Assembly: GCA_037013495.1 (NCBI GenBank)
Contig: CM072802.1
Location: 43,624,501 to 43,688,500 of the forward strand
Length of the DNA: 64,000 nt
Direction: 5' to 3'
Origin: Hippophae tibetana
Taxonomy: Eukaryota; Streptophyta; Magnoliopsida; Rosales; Elaeagnaceae
In this document: one piece after another, positions 46,749-58,160 of the stretch
How the letters are laid out: each line of letters begins with the position of its first letter
Numbering within the stretch: the stretch's first letter is position 1
The notes under the pieces: generated by a model
Database searches by the model: none
What the model was told of the DNA's origin: nothing
What the model saw: only the letters and a program-made list of their open reading frames with translations
Translations under genes and position numbers: made by a program

Positions 46749-47198
46749 GCGGTGTGTTTGGTGAGGGAGGGTGAGCTATCCTTCAGGGGCTACAAATATG
46801 AGGTTCAAGCTACCTGCTTGTATGTAGCCAAATATGAGAAGTCAATAAAAGACAAAGATGTCTTGATTGTCGAAAAAGATACAAAAATTTTGAACTTGAA
46901 AAAGGAGGTTATTGACAAAGTGGAGAAGCTAAGAAAAGTGGACACCTATTGTTTTGAGAAGGGTGAAGCAACTAAGCACTTCGAAAAGCTCGCAAAGGAG
47001 GCCAAGGAAAAGAGCAACGCTCTACAAGATAAATTGATTGCCATGTTAAGCCAGGTTAGCTCATTGTCTACAATGGTAGATACCTTAAAAGTGGAGTTCA
47101 CTAAAGCCTATCGTAATGGTAAGAGATTCGTAGTGAACAACCTGAAAGCTCAGGTTGAAAAGCTAGACTTAACTGTGCCTTACCTAGCTTTGATGTGA
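46749..47198 (+). CDS. Antisense gene of gypsy element B, coiled-coil exon
   Basis: After an acceptor-like TTGTTTATAG the frame is open for about 150 codons. It shows heptad-like runs (KYEKSIKDKDVLIVEKDTKI, LKKEVIDKVEKLRKVD, FEKLAKEAKEKSNALQDKL), typical of the C-terminal coiled coil that follows the Transposase_28 domain in plant retroelement proteins. It ends at TGA 47196-47198. Structural role inferred. Confidence 0.5.
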   Translation, partial: AVCLVREGELSFRGYKYEVQATCLYVAKYEKSIKDKDVLIVEKDTKILNLKKEVIDKVEKLRKVDTYCFEKGEATKHFEKLAKEAKEKSNALQDKLIAMLSQVSSLSTMVDTLKVEFTKAYRNGKRFVVNNLKAQVEKLDLTVPYLALM

Positions 47199-47565
47199 GC
47201 TTTTCAAAATAATAGATCCAAGACATCTGGAGTGTCTACTCCTTAAGCTTCACCTCATAACACAGAGGCCATACCAAGTTGTCGACCCGAGGGGGTGGTA
47301 TAAGAAGCCACTCCTTGATGGATTTAATTGATTATTTTGTAAAACCAAATGTAAATGAAAAATTTTGGGACTTGAAATTAATTTTATTGGCATTTATTTC
47401 TATGTACCTCTATATATTTTTATTTGATTGAAGTATCTTTGTCTCTCTTTTATCATTTTCATAGTACACATAATTTGAAGGATTTGAGGCCGCGTTGACT
47501 TAATATAATAATACTGAGCGACCTGATAAATTTCAAGAAATAATCGTAGTCCGTTTAGTTTTAAA

Positions 47566-48515
47566 ATGGATTATAGTAAAGTAAATTTGGATGATTTGTT
47601 TGAAATGGGGTCATCATCTTCCATAAGAGTACTCCCTATGATAGAGGAACAAACTGTCTCTTGTTGTAGCGAGAAGATAAATCCAACAAATTTACTCATG
47701 ATGCAAGTTGTGCCTAATGCAAGGAAACAAGCTATTTCTCCTACACATAGCAAATAGGTTAACTAGGCCCTTCCAAAAGTCACAAAGGGAGAAAAAAATG
47801 AAAAGCACCCAACGATTGCTAAGTCATCTCAGGGAAGGGTGTCTACCTATCTACATATGAGCAGATTGTGTGTTAAGAAATGATCTCAGAATGAGGTATC
47901 CCCGTTAAGGGAGGGTATTAAGCCTTTACAAAGTATATATCCTCCCAAAAAAGAGAAGAGGAAGACTAGCGGTATTAACGATCTCTTCAAAAGTGGTATG
48001 TTTAATATGCCTCGTACGCAAGAAGAATTATATCATCATTTTGGGGTTCCCAAAGATCGTCCATATATCTATATAGCCCAACAAAGAGAGGGGGGACAAT
48101 GTGGCACATGATAGTGAGGCATATGTTTGATTTAAGTGTTTGTGACATAATGGTTAACAATGAATTGGATGTATTTACTCTATGAAATATGTTTAATTTA
48201 TTAGTATTCTATGTAATATGCTTTTTATTGTAGGCTATAGCCGTGGTGAAATATGCAGAAAAAGAGGCTGAAATATGTCAAGAAGCAGGTGAATTCGTAG
48301 ATCAAGAATGATGCGCGTTGAAATCGTGATTTAAAGTTCTGGCACAAGATTTAGCGGACTCTCGTGAAGACTTGAAATTAGCACATCTTGAACAAGAAAT
48401 ATACAAAGAATAGGGAGACAAATTGCGCAAATTAGTGGAATATTGGAAACACATGACGCTTGATAAAAAAACAACCATAAAGTTCCTATCAGGAAGAAAT
48501 ATTACACTTGTATAA
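47566..48515 (+). pseudogene. Second antisense module of gypsy element B (broken)
   Basis: A 63-codon frame (47566-47757) starts MDYSKVNLDDLFEMGSSSS. Further on, INDLFKSGMFNMPRTQEELY (near 47970-48030) is readable, and after an acceptor-like TTATTGTAG (48235) a second coiled-coil stretch (AVVKYAEKEAEICQEAGEF, DSREDLKLAHLEQEIYKE) with stops. It looks like a continuation or duplicate of the antisense protein. I cannot assign it further. Confidence 0.4.
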
Positions 48516-48644
48516 TGTTGGTAACAATATGTAATAACGTTATAATAATTTATAATATCAGATGGCATGAATTATTTGGTAATCATTAAATCTACTGTTA
48601 TTCATTTTTTTATCCATCATGAATAATGAAGTAGTATCTGACAT

Positions 48645-49014
48645 CTTGAGTGGGGGTCAGGGAACTCAACCTCTAATCATAAAGCATAAGATATATCCCA
48701 TATTTCAAGGGGGGTTAGGGGACTCTACCTCCAATCATGAGGCATGAGACGTGTCTTGCATCTCAAGCGAGAAGGTCGAATGACTCTTTCCAACTTAAGG
48801 GTACGAAATAAGATACCCAATGCATACTTGCACTCTTTTGAGTATATTTGGTATCTCAAGTGGGGGGTCGAGGGACTCCATCTCCAATAATGAGGCATTG
48901 GATAAATCCAACATCCCAAGTGAGAAGGTCAAATGACTCTTTCCAATTTGGGTGTATGAAATAAGATATCCAATGCATGCTTGCACTCTTTAGAGTATAT
49001 TTCACATCTCAAGT

Positions 49015-49048
<34 letters not shown>

Positions 49049-49130
49049 CAAGGGGACTCCACCTCCAATTATGAGGCATAGGATAAATCCCATATCCTAA
49101 GTGAAAAGGTTATTGGACTACTTCTAGCTT
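48645..49130. repeat. Tandem repeat zone of about 180-bp units in gypsy element B
   Basis: Units share ATCTCAAGTGRGGGGTC, GGGACTCCACCTCCAATYATGAGGCAT, AGTGAGAAGGTCRAATGACTC and CCAATGCATRCTTGCACTCTT. About two and a half copies are visible. The zone lies directly 3' of the integrase end, another instance of repeats in the region after pol. Confidence 0.8.
49017..49047 (+). repeat. Uninterrupted run of 31 G
   Basis: Thirty-one consecutive G at the place where neighbouring repeat units have only 5-6 G (GTGGGGGGTC, GTGGGGGTC). Such a tract is quadruplex-prone, prone to slippage, and error-prone in sequencing, so its true length is uncertain. Confidence 0.9.
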
Positions 49131-49599
49131 GGGGTTTCATAAAACCTTGCCATCGATAATTGATCAAAAGATAATTGTACATCTCATATATAAGTACTTG
49201 CTACGTAGAGAGCATTTATATGCAATATATTTTGAGGAATTATCCATTCTAGCTCAGGGCCTCCTTTATACCATCACGTTTTATCAAGTAAGAGCCTACT
49301 GGTGTGATATCATATATTTGATATGGACCTTCCCATGTTGTGGAAAATTTTCCTACGTTAGTTTCAACTTTGTTGGCCAATGATCTTCACAGAACCCATT
49401 CACCAATACCGAAACTCTTGTGTTTAACAAATTTGTTATATATCTTTTAGAGTGTTCTCTTTTGTGATTTGAGTCTTATTAAAGCCTTTTCTCATTTTTC
49501 CTCAGCTAATAACAAGTCCTCCCATCTTAGGTGGTCATTATCGTCAAGGGTGATATTGGATTGGAGGGTGGGTTCTTGTATTTCAAGAGGTATGACTGC

Positions 49600-50300
49600 T
49601 TCAATGCCGTACAAGAAGGATAAAAAAGTTTCTCCTGTTGATGTTCTAGGAGTAGTTCGTGTGGCCTAAAGAGCACCGGGTAACACATCAACCCATTTTA
49701 CCTTAGCCCCCTCTAAACATTTTCGTAGTATATTAATACGGGTTTTATTAGACAATTCAACTTGACCATTTGCTTGCGGCCGGTAAGGGGTGGAGTGAGA
49801 TAATGTGATACCCATCTTATTGGTAACCAGTTCATGAGGTAGGCCATATCTGCATATAATGTTGCACCATATGAATATCTCCACATCCAATTCTTGGATT
49901 CAAGTTAAAGGTTCTGCCTCTATCCATTTAGTAAGATAATCAGTTGCCATGATGAGGAACTTTCTTTGGCCTAAAGCGATAGGTAAGGGTCCCAGGATAT
50001 CCAAACCCCATTTCTGAAATGGCTAGGGGCTAATAATAGATCTCATATTAGCGCTCGATTGGTGTGGTACATTGGAATGCCATTGACACTTATCACACCT
50101 TTTGACATAAGAGATGAAATCTTTAAGAAGTGTAGGCCAATAGTAACCTTGTCACATAATCCTTTGAGAAAGCGTTCTTCCTTTAGAATGAGCTCCACAT
50201 TGGCCATCATATAAGTCACTCAGGACCATCTGAGCCTCAACTGCAGGTAGGCATTTTAACCATGAGCCACCATAATTCTTCCTATATAAAAATCCTTGAA
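49600..50300 (-). pseudogene. gypsy element B integrase
   Basis: The core at 49666-49890 reads YGLPHELVTNKMG, ITLSHSTPYRPQANGQVELSNK and INILRKCLEGAKVKWVDVLPGAL, the conserved rve-domain stretch with the catalytic glutamate in GQVE. An upstream zinc-binding-type region with HxxxH/CxxC spacing lies near 50050-50200 in other frames (CHQCQWHSNVPHQSS-like order). It joins element cDNA to host DNA; frames are broken by stops. Confidence 0.75.
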
Positions 50301-50599
50301 TGACGATGTAGTTTCCCACTTTTGTTATGATTTTACGTGCTAAGTCCTTGTCTTATGGAAGAGTACATTTATAAGGTATTTTGTATATGGCTTCAACTAA
50401 GAATCATGAATCATGAATCATGCATATGATATTCGTTTGAGTATGATATTTTATTTCACTTGCGCTAACACTAGGTTTTCATAAGCAAGATACTGGGATG
50501 ACTCTCTTTGAACTTGAGTTTACCGAAGATGCCAACATGGCTAAGGAATCAGCATATGCATTTTCTCCCCAAGGTATCTGCTTGATCTGAAAGGTTTCA

Positions 50600-51060
50600 A
50601 ACACAACTTTTGCTTTCTTCACCTCTTGTACATAGAGTTTCATTCTCTTCTCCTTAGCTTCAAAATCATCAATGACTTGGTTTACAACTAACTATGAATC
50701 ACTATGAATTAAGACCTTCTTAGCTCAAAGGGCTATCAATTTTTGCAACGCCAAAATGAGGGCTTTGTACTCTGTAATGTTATTGGTCACTTGGAAGGTG
50801 ATCCGAAGGCATTGTTCTATTAAGGCTCCTGTTGAGGTGAATATAACTATTCTAACTCCTGCTCCTCATGAATTACTTGCTCCATTCATATATACCATCC
50901 ACAACTCCTCTTTACGAGAAAGTGTTTCTCCCATGGAGGTTGACCCTATCGCACATATTGAAGTACATTCTTGGGTATTCTCGTGTGTCCATTCCATGAT
51001 AAAATCTATGAGGGCTTGTACCTTGATTACGGCCAAAGGTTTATAATGTATTTAAAATTC
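50600..51060 (-). pseudogene. gypsy element B RNase H-like region
   Basis: On the minus strand near 50800-50950, sequence around a W-x-x-x-D-G-S-like pattern and the following NNxxEYKALI-type motif (ITNNITEYKALILALQKL, from 50795 to 50735) identifies the RNase H fold of Tat elements, which have a second archaeal-type RNase H. Frames are interrupted. Confidence 0.55.
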
Positions 51061-51399
51061 TCTTAGCTCAATAGCTATTTGGGAGAGGTGGCCAGATAGA
51101 TCAGGTTTTCCCAAGATGTTTTTCAAGGGGTATGAGGTAAGGACCACTACCCTATGTGCACCAAAGTAATGTCTAAATTTCCGTGCCATCATTCTAATAG
51201 TAAATTCTGCCTTGTATAAAGGAGGATATCACTAATGTGCTTCTATCAATGAATGACTTATGTAATACACGGGTTATTCGGTTCCCTCGCGGTAGACCAC
51301 CAATACGACACTGGCAGTCTTGTACGTGAAGGACATGTACATATATAAGTCTTCTCCTACCATGGGACTAACTAAAAGAGGTGCTCTTCCCAATTAGTA

Positions 51400-52240
51400 T
51401 TTAATGGACTGGAAAACTTCTTCACACTCATTATCCCAAAGGTATTCCATGTTCTTTTTTAGCAACCGAAAGAATGGTAGGCACTTTTCAATGTATTTAG
51501 CAATAAAGCGACTTAATTCTGCAATTCCCCCGTTCAACTATTGGATTTCTTGGAGACAGTAAGGGGATTTCATGTTGACCAAGGCTGAAATTTTATCTGG
51601 ATTGACTTCGATACCTCTCGATGTGACTAGGTACCCCAAAAACTTCCCTGAGGCTACGCCAAACACACACTTTTTTGGGTTGAAGCATATTTTATAATTC
51701 CAAATTATGGTGAATACTTCTTAAAGGTCATTAATATGGTATTTAGCACATTTATTTTTGACCATCATATCATCAACATAGACCTCCATGTTTTGTCCAA
51801 TTTGGGTTTGAAATATATTATTCATCATCCTTTGATAAGTAGCACCGATATTTTTCAAACTGAATGTCATCTTTGTGTAGCAAAACGTTCCTTCTTCCGT
51901 GATAAATGACATTTTTTCCACATCTTTGGGATTCATTTGGATTTGGTGGTAGCCAGAATAAGCGTCCATAAAGCTCATTGATTCAAATCCAGCCATGGCA
52001 TCTACCAATTAGTCAATATTCGGCAAAAGAAAGCAATCTTTTGGTGTTGCTTTATTCAAATCAGTGAAGTCCACACACATTTTGTGCTCACCTCTTGCTT
52101 TTTTTACTAACACCACATTTGATAGCTAGGTTGGATACTTGACCTCACAAACCCAACCCATATTTTTCAAGGACTCGATCTTCTTTTTGATAATTTCATT
52201 CTTATCTCTAGCAAATTTCTGCTTTCTTTGTTGGACTAGA
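51400..52240 (-). pseudogene. gypsy element B reverse transcriptase
   Basis: The 95-codon frame 51721-52008 has the palm motifs: [21 protein letters not shown], then [27 protein letters not shown], then the catalytic [11 protein letters not shown] with the YVDD intact. Upstream (52020-52240) are KPRMCVDFTDLNKATPKDCF-like pieces, and downstream the connection region. The W that usually starts the lineage motif YAY/W has drifted. A stop precedes the open frame (LVDAM preceded by stop), so pol is interrupted. Confidence 0.85.
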
Positions 52241-52980
52241 TTTTGGTATGATCTAAGCATAACTCATGAGAGATGATATCTGGGTATATACCGGGCATGT
52301 CCTTAGATTTCCAAGCGAACAAATCCATGTTATTTTTCAAAAAATCGACAAGGGTAACTTGAAATGAAAGAGGTAGCGCATAATTGATTTTAACATATTG
52401 ATCGCTCTCTGTGTCTCCTATAAGGACCATATCATACTCACCATGGACTTCCATCATAGTATGTTGACTTGTATGTAGTTTCTTAAATTTGTTAGGATGA
52501 CCCTATCTTGTTCCCCCTCAATTTGTCGTATCCCATCGGTGTTAGGATATTTAATCAATTGATGATATGTTGAAGGCACCACTTTCATCTTGTGTATCCA
52601 CATGCATCCCAAAATAGCATTATAATATGTGGGGGTATTCAAAATGATGAATTTTGTCAAAATTATAGTTCCTTCTACTGACACTGGTAAGCGTATGGTT
52701 CCTACCAACATTGTTACATTGCCCATTGAAACCATTGTCAACGAGTATCCGACGTACCTCGTAATGAGCTATTCATACTGTTATCACTAGAGGTTCGTCA
52801 TGGGGATGTAGGCATTCTCTACTTTCAAAGGTGATTGGATAAACAAGTCCTTCAGGCCTCAGGTTATATACCAAACATCCTGTATCTTGAGCCTCCCATG
52901 CATATCTCTTCCTGAAATTGTTAGAGTGCTCGTCCATGGTAGGGCCACCATGTGTGATGTGTATTATCTGTACATCCACT
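52236..52980 (-). pseudogene. gypsy element B protease region
   Basis: Three adjoining pieces: 52773-52979 (ITFESRECLHPHDEPLVIT, the block before the protease), 52454-52741 (RLPVSVEGTIILTKFIILNT, YYNAILGCMWIHKM, STYHQLIKYP, the second half of the fold), and 52236-52457 (FLKNNMDLFAWKSKDMPGI, the linker to RT). The catalytic DTG loop falls in the damaged stretch around 52742-52772. Confidence 0.75.
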
Positions 52981-54780
52981 GGTGGAATAGGGTGTGCTCC
53001 ATTTGGTTCATTCCGAATTGGAATTGGTTTAGCTGGTGCCCTGACCCTTTAATCTGGGTTCTCCCTCTGGATCTCTTCTCATGGATTTCTGGCTTTGTCA
53101 ATAATATCCCCTAAGTATCCTTCTAAAAGAAGGTGTTCAATCTCCCACTTTAAATGACGACAATCCTGAGTCCAATGCCTTATCTCTCTATGGAATACGT
53201 GATATTTGTTGGGGTTTCTAAGTGGATATTTCATGGTAGGTGGCCAATTCACATTATTGAGGCATTCCATTCGATGCACTACTTCCACCAATGTGATGCA
53301 TAAGAGGGGTCCTTGAAAGGGAGAGAGGGCATAACCCTAAGTGTATGAATTACCCCTCGTCCTAAAGGCGGGTTTGAAATGGGGAAAATTAGGACGTTTA
53401 TCTCCAATAAGCCTTTTGTATTTTTCTTTCTTAATGAGGAGGGGTGGTTTCTATTTTTTGTTGGCCAACCATTTGCTTGATTTCATCTCCCTTTTCACGT
53501 TGAAAAATTTCTGGGTTTCCTCATAAACTACGTCTAAGGAACGTGGTGTGGATTTTGTTAGTTATATGAAGAGGCCATTATTACACTTTATTCCTTTTCG
53601 AAAAGATTCTATGGATATATAATCAGGGTATTGATTAATCTCCATCTTCTTCTTTATGAATCTTCACATGAAAGCCTCAATTGTCTCATCTTACTCTTGG
53701 ATGATTGAGAATAAGTGGTGAGACTCTTTCTTGATAGGTTTGTTGCAACATAGTTGGTGATGAATATTTTGACTAGAGTGTCAAAACTAACAATACTCTT
53801 AGGGGCAACTCCATGAACCATTGTTGGGTCGGATCTTATAAAGTAGCTGTAAATAGTTTGCAGTACATTGATTTTCGCTTATCTTCAAATATGCTGACTA
53901 TAACCATGGCCATTTTAAATTAAAGAACTTGTGCAATTGGATCTTGGTTCCTTTATATGTGGGACATTTAAGGGCACTATATTTGGGGGTGGGGTGGGGA
54001 ATGTTAACTCAATGAGATCCGATAAAGGTGACGTAGATAATTGATTACAAACATTTTCAATATCACCCCAAGGCTTTGCCATTTCCTATCTTGTGAATCT
54101 ATCGTTAACCTTTATCCATATTTTCTCTTCCATCTCTTTATATTTTATCCAATTCATCACTTGGATTATGCAATTGAGTTGGTTGCATTGTTGGTCCATA
54201 AGTCGAAGGATTTGCGTAGGAAGTCCTCCAAATGATAGGAGGATCAAAAACTATGTAGGAGCATTGCTCACCATCTATACGTCGATGAGGATCAGAGGAA
54301 TGAGGTATATGCTATCTTCTAGAGGGTTGACATACTATCTGAGGATTATGGGGTGTAAAAAAGGAACTCTCTATGTCTGAACATACGTTTTTTTCTAACC
54401 AAGATCTTAACTCGTTGTTATCCTTTTGGAATTCGATGAAGGCTTGTTGTAATTCTCTAATTTGTTTTTGAAATCCTTGTATCATCACATCTCCTTCATA
54501 TGAAGGGTTATCTGAGTGGACAGATCCATATCGCGAAGGGTCAAAACCTATTCCTCGCTAGTTGAAGCAGTCATCAAGTCATGATTTGATAACGACCTGA
54601 TGGGTGAGGAGTGGTGCACCCTATCATTAAGGTCGAATTCTTGAGCCAATGGAACATGGTTGTATGTTTGTACATTAACTATGAATGGATGATCCATATA
54701 AAGGTATGTAAATCAAAACACTAGTTAATTCTTTTAGAATAAAAGCAAGCCGCAAATGCTGGACTAAAAAGATTTGAGTT
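52981..54780 (-). pseudogene. gypsy element B gag (fragmented)
   Basis: 53079-53291 carries the Tat gag zinc-knuckle region as YHVFHREIRHWTQDCRHLKWEIE, LLLEGYLGDII (CEFHxxxGHxTxDC in intact relatives; the first cysteine is lost). Capsid-like pieces read toward the right up to about 54300, with shifts. The leader region next to the primer site (54400-54780) has little coding character. Confidence 0.65.
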
Positions 54781-54799
54781 TCCCACAGACGATGCCAAT

Positions 54800-55334
54800 T
54801 GTTTGGAGAGATTTTCAAGTGTAAGATTCAAGTGATTTTTAGTGAAAAGTAAGAAATTGAACAACTAAATTAGATCTTGTATTCGCCTCATTTAAAGGGT
54901 ATATATATGGATAACATCCTACGTATATAGTAGGGTACGTATAAGCGACCTAGGTATACCGTTTATGTGTAATTAAATGATATGCGAACTAATATAAACA
55001 TAAAGAAGATCGATGTGGTACATTATGAGGTCGTTACATGCATATAAGGAAGATCACTACATGTAGGTCACTTTAGGTTCCTAAGCAGGTTTCTTTAGGT
55101 CGCTCATAAAGAGGAAGGACCATGATCATGTCAGTATAAGAGGGTTCGTAGTTCATCAGATCTTGACGTCTAAGACCTCGCATTTGGATGAGGTATTCTG
55201 TCGACTAGGTTACACGTTTAACCAAACTCCTTAGGCCTAGGTCATGGTTGAGCTAGTCCTATTACCCCGCTACACCATAGCGGGGTAACTACACATCTAA
55301 GGTCATATATCTATTACACATTTAATACCAAACA
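54800..55334 (-). repeat. 5' LTR of gypsy element B
   Basis: TGTTTGGAGAG to TACCAAACA; next to the primer-site complement on the left and to the target duplication TATAC on the right. Confidence 0.92.
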
Positions 55335-56120
55335 TATACCAAGTAATTCACCTAACTCTAATCCAACATTCTTAATAGAAAAAGAAGTTGAAAAAAAAGG
55401 AGGAAAAAAGAGAATGGTAAGAAACTTTAAAGTATTGAATAAAAAAAGTATTGATGATGAATACTTTATTCTAAAGAAAGAAGAACTATTATCATTAATA
55501 AAATGAAAGAAATGCTTCTCAAGTTTTAATTGTAAAAGTGGATTTTGGTAAATAAGACTAGATGAAGAATCTAAAAAATTAATGGCATTTAGTTATCCCC
55601 AATGATAATTCTAATGGAATGTTGTACCATTTGGATTAAAACAAGTCCTATGTATCTTTCAAAGATATATGGATAACATCTTTAAAAAATTACAAAATAT
55701 TTGTTGTATCTATATAAATGATATTTTTTGGTTTTTATTAGTGAATGAAATAAAAATTATTTGGATACTATTATTATTTTATAAGAAGGATATTATTAAT
55801 AGTTTATAAGAATGTAGGAAAGAAGACATTGTACTCTTTGAAAGGAAAACAATACTTGCTCAGCAAAAACATAAAATTAAGTATTTAGGGTTAAAAATTG
55901 AAGATGGAAAAAATAATCTACAACCCTATATACTAAATAATATTCAAGATTTTCTTAGTGAATTAAAATACAAAAATCAATTACAAAGATTTTTAAGATG
56001 TTTGATATATGCTGAAACATATATCAATAAACTTGTAGAAATATGAAAACCTTTACAAGGAAAAATGAAAAAAAGACCATATTTTAAAATGGACAGAACA
56101 AGATACTTTATATATGAATA
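55335..56120 (+). pseudogene. EPRV reverse transcriptase, main part
   Basis: Palm and fingers blocks of caulimovirid RT are readable over several frames: a KKRMVRNFKVLN-type stretch (about 55410), DSGFWxIRLxEESKxLMAF-like sequence (55540-55590), VPFGLKQ (55625-55645), and the catalytic box at about 55708-55720, which reads YIND where YIDD is expected, losing one catalytic aspartate. Stops near 55500 and 55605 also break it. In the virus this enzyme copies the pregenomic RNA. Confidence 0.8.
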
Positions 56121-56586
56121 AAGTAAAAGAACTAGTAAAAAGTTTACCAATTTTATACCATCCAGGGTTAGATGATAAAATAATGATAGAAAAGACGCTT
56201 CACAAAAATATCAGTGAGTGGTTTTGAAAGAAAAAGTAGATAACAAAGATAAAAATCTTTGTATATATACATTAGGATCTTTCCATGGTCCATAATTAAA
56301 TTATCACAATAATGAAAAATAATATCTAGTTGTTAAAAAGACTATTAAAAATTTTACAATATATTTCATAAGTTCCAGATTCATGGTTAGAACCGATAAA
56401 AAGAATTTTGGTTATTTCTTAAGAACTAATATTACAGATGATTATAAACAAGGAAGATTAGTCAGATCTCAACAATGGTTCAACCACTACAATTTTGATA
56501 TCAAACATCTCTTGCAAAATAAGAATAGTTTAGCATATGCTCTTACTAGAGAATTAACACATTTAACTATTTTTATGCTTACATGA
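56121..56586 (+). pseudogene. EPRV RNase H
   Basis: The end of the domain is open at 56383-56586 and shows RTDKKNFGYFLRTNI, GRLVRSQQWFNHYNFDIKHL and NKNSLAYALTREL, the tail of caulimovirid RNase H (the last catalytic D of the usual LADxLTRE is replaced by A). Upstream blocks (56150-56380) are interrupted. Confidence 0.8.
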
Positions 56587-57171
56587 ATGAAATATCTTGA
56601 TATCGAGATAAAGATAAAGGAAAAGAAGATAAAAATCCTACATGAGCAATTCAAGCTGTTATACCTCGAGAATTGTTTAAAACAACTCTTAGAGTCCAAA
56701 AACTCTAAAGAGGAATCTTCATCAAAAATTCAATCTAAAGAAGATAAAACTTCTAAAGAAAGAATTCAAGATGAAAAGGAAGAACCTAATAGTTCAAAAT
56801 AGAGTAACATCTGTGAAATAAGAAATCTCAATTGGGTTGATGAAGTAGAAAAAGAGGAACAAAAAAAGACTTATGTGGTCTATAATTGCCCAAAACTAGA
56901 AATCTATAACAAGTTGACAAAAGCCAGTAAATATAATCTAGGGTTTAGTGGAGTAACTCATAGAGCCTTCACTAATAGAATAGAAATTGAAGGCAATTAT
57001 GCCAATTACAAAGTACCAAAACTAATAACTTTAGAAAATATAGTAAGGAATTACTCTACAACACAACAACAACAACCAGAATCACTAAGCAAGTTGACAA
57101 CCCTAGGAAAAATAGTAAGGCATTCAATGCTATTCAGAGAAACATCTGATGAGCAAAACCGACATCGCTGA
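56587..57171 (+). pseudogene. EPRV C-terminal protein with viroplasmin-like domain
   Basis: A charged, coiled-coil-like stretch (56587-56802; KIKEKKIKILHEQF, then S/K/E-rich) ends in a stop. After it, 56875-57171 has VYNCPKLEIYNKL and GFSGVTHRAF, the pattern YVVYxGxxxGIYxxWxxAxxxVxGFSGxxxxxF of the viroplasmin/RNase H N-terminal domain found in caulimovirid transactivator proteins. The glycine of the first motif is changed (NCPK). Continuation past the insertion at 57.18-58.16 kb is likely (58160-58940). Role in virus: inclusion-body matrix and translation transactivation, by family. Confidence 0.6.
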
Positions 57172-57179
57172 TCCTGCCA

Positions 57180-58160
57180 ATACTTGGGTTTTATATTTAT
57201 AAAACTCTCGCAAGTGCACAAATTATTTCATAGAAAATAACAAGTATACACCTAAGATTGATCTAAGGAAGGAATATATATGGTTTTTAATTTATTATTC
57301 AAAATTTTAAAAACGAAATTAAATCCTAAACATCATGTCACAATAGTTTGGGTTTTGTGTGTTTTCTAATCTAATAACATAAAAATAAACATAGATATGG
57401 ATTCAATAAACATTTATGCAAATTTTATCATTTATAATAGTGGAGTATTTATAGATATAATAACTAAGTTAATTATGCTTGCTCATATTATTTAGGTTAT
57501 TAAAAATATGCATTGATATTTATTGATTCTCTTTTTTATATGAATACCACCTTTGGTGGGGTTAGATATTCTTTGTTAATTAAACAAATAAATTAACACC
57601 TATGAGTGGGGTCGATAATCAATTCGATTAATTAAATTAATTTTTTTTTCTAGGAGATTGAAAATGAACCATTTAAATGTCACCTTTGGTGGGGTTAGAC
57701 AGTTTAAACTTTATTCAAAGTGTCCAAATTAAACCCAAGAATCGAATTATTCGAATAATAACTTTCAAGTTTTAAAACCATTATTGAAAATATAATGTCA
57801 AAACATTTTCAAATAATAATTCTTATAAAAACTTTTGAAATAGAACTTCACTCTAATTACGAGGCGATTGTATTAACAAATAAAAGAGTACTACCTTTTT
57901 GTCCAATTTTCCATCTTTTTTTACTTTTCCTCATTTATTTTCTCAATATATTTGTGATGTGTCGCCTCCATTATTTTTCTTCGAGTCTTTAAGTTATTTT
58001 TTTGAAGAAAAAATACGTGAAAACAATAAAAATACTCATGATTCCGAAAAAAACAAATTTATATAAAAATATGATAAAATCATATAAATATAAATCTTTT
58101 TAATCAATTAAAGTATATAAAATTATGGTAATTTTAGTGCTTTTTAAGCACTTATCAACT
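57180..58160. repeat. Unclassified repeat of about 1 kb inserted in the EPRV tail
   Basis: AT-rich block unlike the viral sequence on either side. It has CTCGCAAGTGCACAAA near the left and AGTGCTTTTTAAGCACTTATCA at the right, with TGAT/ATCA-like ends. Inside, CACCTTTGGTGGGGTTAGA occurs twice (57548-57566 and 57680-57700) with a related ATGAGTGGGGTCGATAATC between. No coding capacity; perhaps a solo LTR. No target duplication confirmed. Confidence 0.45.

Larger units (their letters stand above)
44059..55334 (-). mobile_element. Ty3/gypsy (Tat lineage) element B with an antisense gene, inserted in the EPRV
   Basis: LTRs of 538 and 535 bp (44059-44596 and 54800-55334) are highly similar. A perfect 5-bp duplication TATAC flanks the element (44054-44058 and 55335-55339). 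Left of the right LTR, TCCCACAGACGATGCCAA (54781-54798) is the complement of the Tat-type primer site TTGGCATCGTCTGTGGGA. The element therefore reads on the minus strand. From the right: gag, protease, RT, RNase H, integrase (to 49.67 kb), a tandem-repeat zone with a G31 run (48.65-49.1 kb), then a plus-strand antisense gene (45.08-48.5 kb). Stops and frameshifts are common in pol, so it is not autonomous. Confidence 0.92.
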
